In this document: positions 63,895-64,000 of the stretch, in pieces
Numbering within the stretch: position 1 is the first letter of the stretch
Layout: each line of letters opens with the position of its first letter
From: Mycobacterium sp. JS623
GTDB lineage: Bacteria > Actinomycetota > Actinomycetes > Mycobacteriales > Mycobacteriaceae
Length of the DNA stretch: 64,000 nucleotides
Direction of reading: 5' to 3'
Assembly: GCF_000328565.1 (NCBI RefSeq)
Contig: NC_019966.1
Span: forward strand, 620,001-684,000
Program-made: the position numbers and the translations under genes
The notes under the pieces: generated by a model
What the model saw: only the letters and a program-made list of their open reading frames with translations
What the model was told of the DNA's origin: nothing
Databases searched by the model: none

Positions 63895-64000
63895 TCAGAA
63901 GTAGCGGGGGAACGGTGTCCAGTCCGGGTCACGCTTCTGCAGAAACGCGTCGCGCCCCTCGACGGCCTCGTCGGTCATGTAGGCCAAACGCGTTGCCTCA
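63895..64000 (-). CDS. menB: 1,4-dihydroxy-2-naphthoyl-CoA synthase, C-terminal end (partial)
   Basis: The last 34 codons of a gene running off the right edge. They read [20 protein letters not shown] and end [14 protein letters not shown]. The [14 protein letters not shown] ending is that of mycobacterial MenB, the crotonase-fold enzyme that cyclises o-succinylbenzoyl-CoA. Its place beside the SDR gene fits the M. tuberculosis order. Confidence 0.93.
   Translation of the reverse strand, partial: EATRLAYMTDEAVEGRDAFLQKRDPDWTPFPRYF

Overview
This is a high-GC actinobacterial chromosome segment, almost certainly from a mycobacterium (Mycolicibacterium/Mycobacterium). The right-hand 22 kb carries menA, the methylthioadenosine phosphorylase gene, a galE-like epimerase, two small glycosyltransferase genes, menE, a DUF3349 gene, pitA, a second DUF3349 gene, a glyoxalase-like gene, an SDR gene and the 3' end of menB. 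From memory this matches the Rv0534c-Rv0548c order of M. tuberculosis, with inserted genes: a nitronate monooxygenase, a repeat lipoprotein, an OmpR two-component pair, a molybdopterin oxidoreductase, an ECF41 sigma factor with an AhpD-like gene, and a fadD. No tRNA, rRNA, CRISPR or insertion sequence was seen.

Left part (0-13 kb). A partial HD-type protein and a COG4280-like membrane pair are followed by a stress and signalling block. It holds two related GAF/HisKA_3 sensor kinases, two small secreted Gly-rich proteins, a four-gene operon (aldo/keto reductase, 3-hydroxyisobutyrate-dehydrogenase-like, VIT family transporter, sensor kinase), a stand-alone receiver protein, a NarL-type regulator and a DUF2231 membrane protein.

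Middle part (12-41 kb). This is a mosaic of accessory metabolism: hydroxyacid dehydrogenase, bicupin protein, FdhF/YdeP-type molybdopterin oxidoreductase, gamma-glutamyltransferase, a second Crp-type regulator, an acetamidase/formamidase module, an MFS exporter beside a decayed dehydrogenase pseudogene, methyltransferases, an FAD monooxygenase, a large carboxylic acid reductase, YceI, Dps, an FMN reductase, an IclR-controlled dehydrogenase, and a TetR-controlled PPOX-methyltransferase-DUF2236 operon. An HtrA protease precedes the men cluster.

The most interesting feature is a recurring intergenic element built on a GCTAGC box, itself a rare word in the coding DNA here. It lies upstream of at least ten transcription units and always reads toward the gene. 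At four loci (aldo/keto reductase operon, crp paralogue, FAD monooxygenase, htrA) it is part of a composite of about 100 bp, with a second box at nearly constant spacing and a third box at three of them. Downstream genes include dps, htrA, crp, fdhF, the carboxylic acid reductase gene and pitA, which suggests a stress or stationary-phase regulon. I could not match the element to a known sigma-factor or regulator consensus.

Other points of note are a relic TetR promoter and start region that matches a living tetR gene 4 kb away, divergent ECF41-type promoters between sigJ-like and ahpD-like genes, a Pho-box-like direct repeat upstream of pitA, a 14-bp perfect palindrome at the iclR divergent promoter, and a 35-codon orphan ORF followed by a strong hairpin. 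All calls come from reading the sequence and recalled family knowledge; no database search was run.
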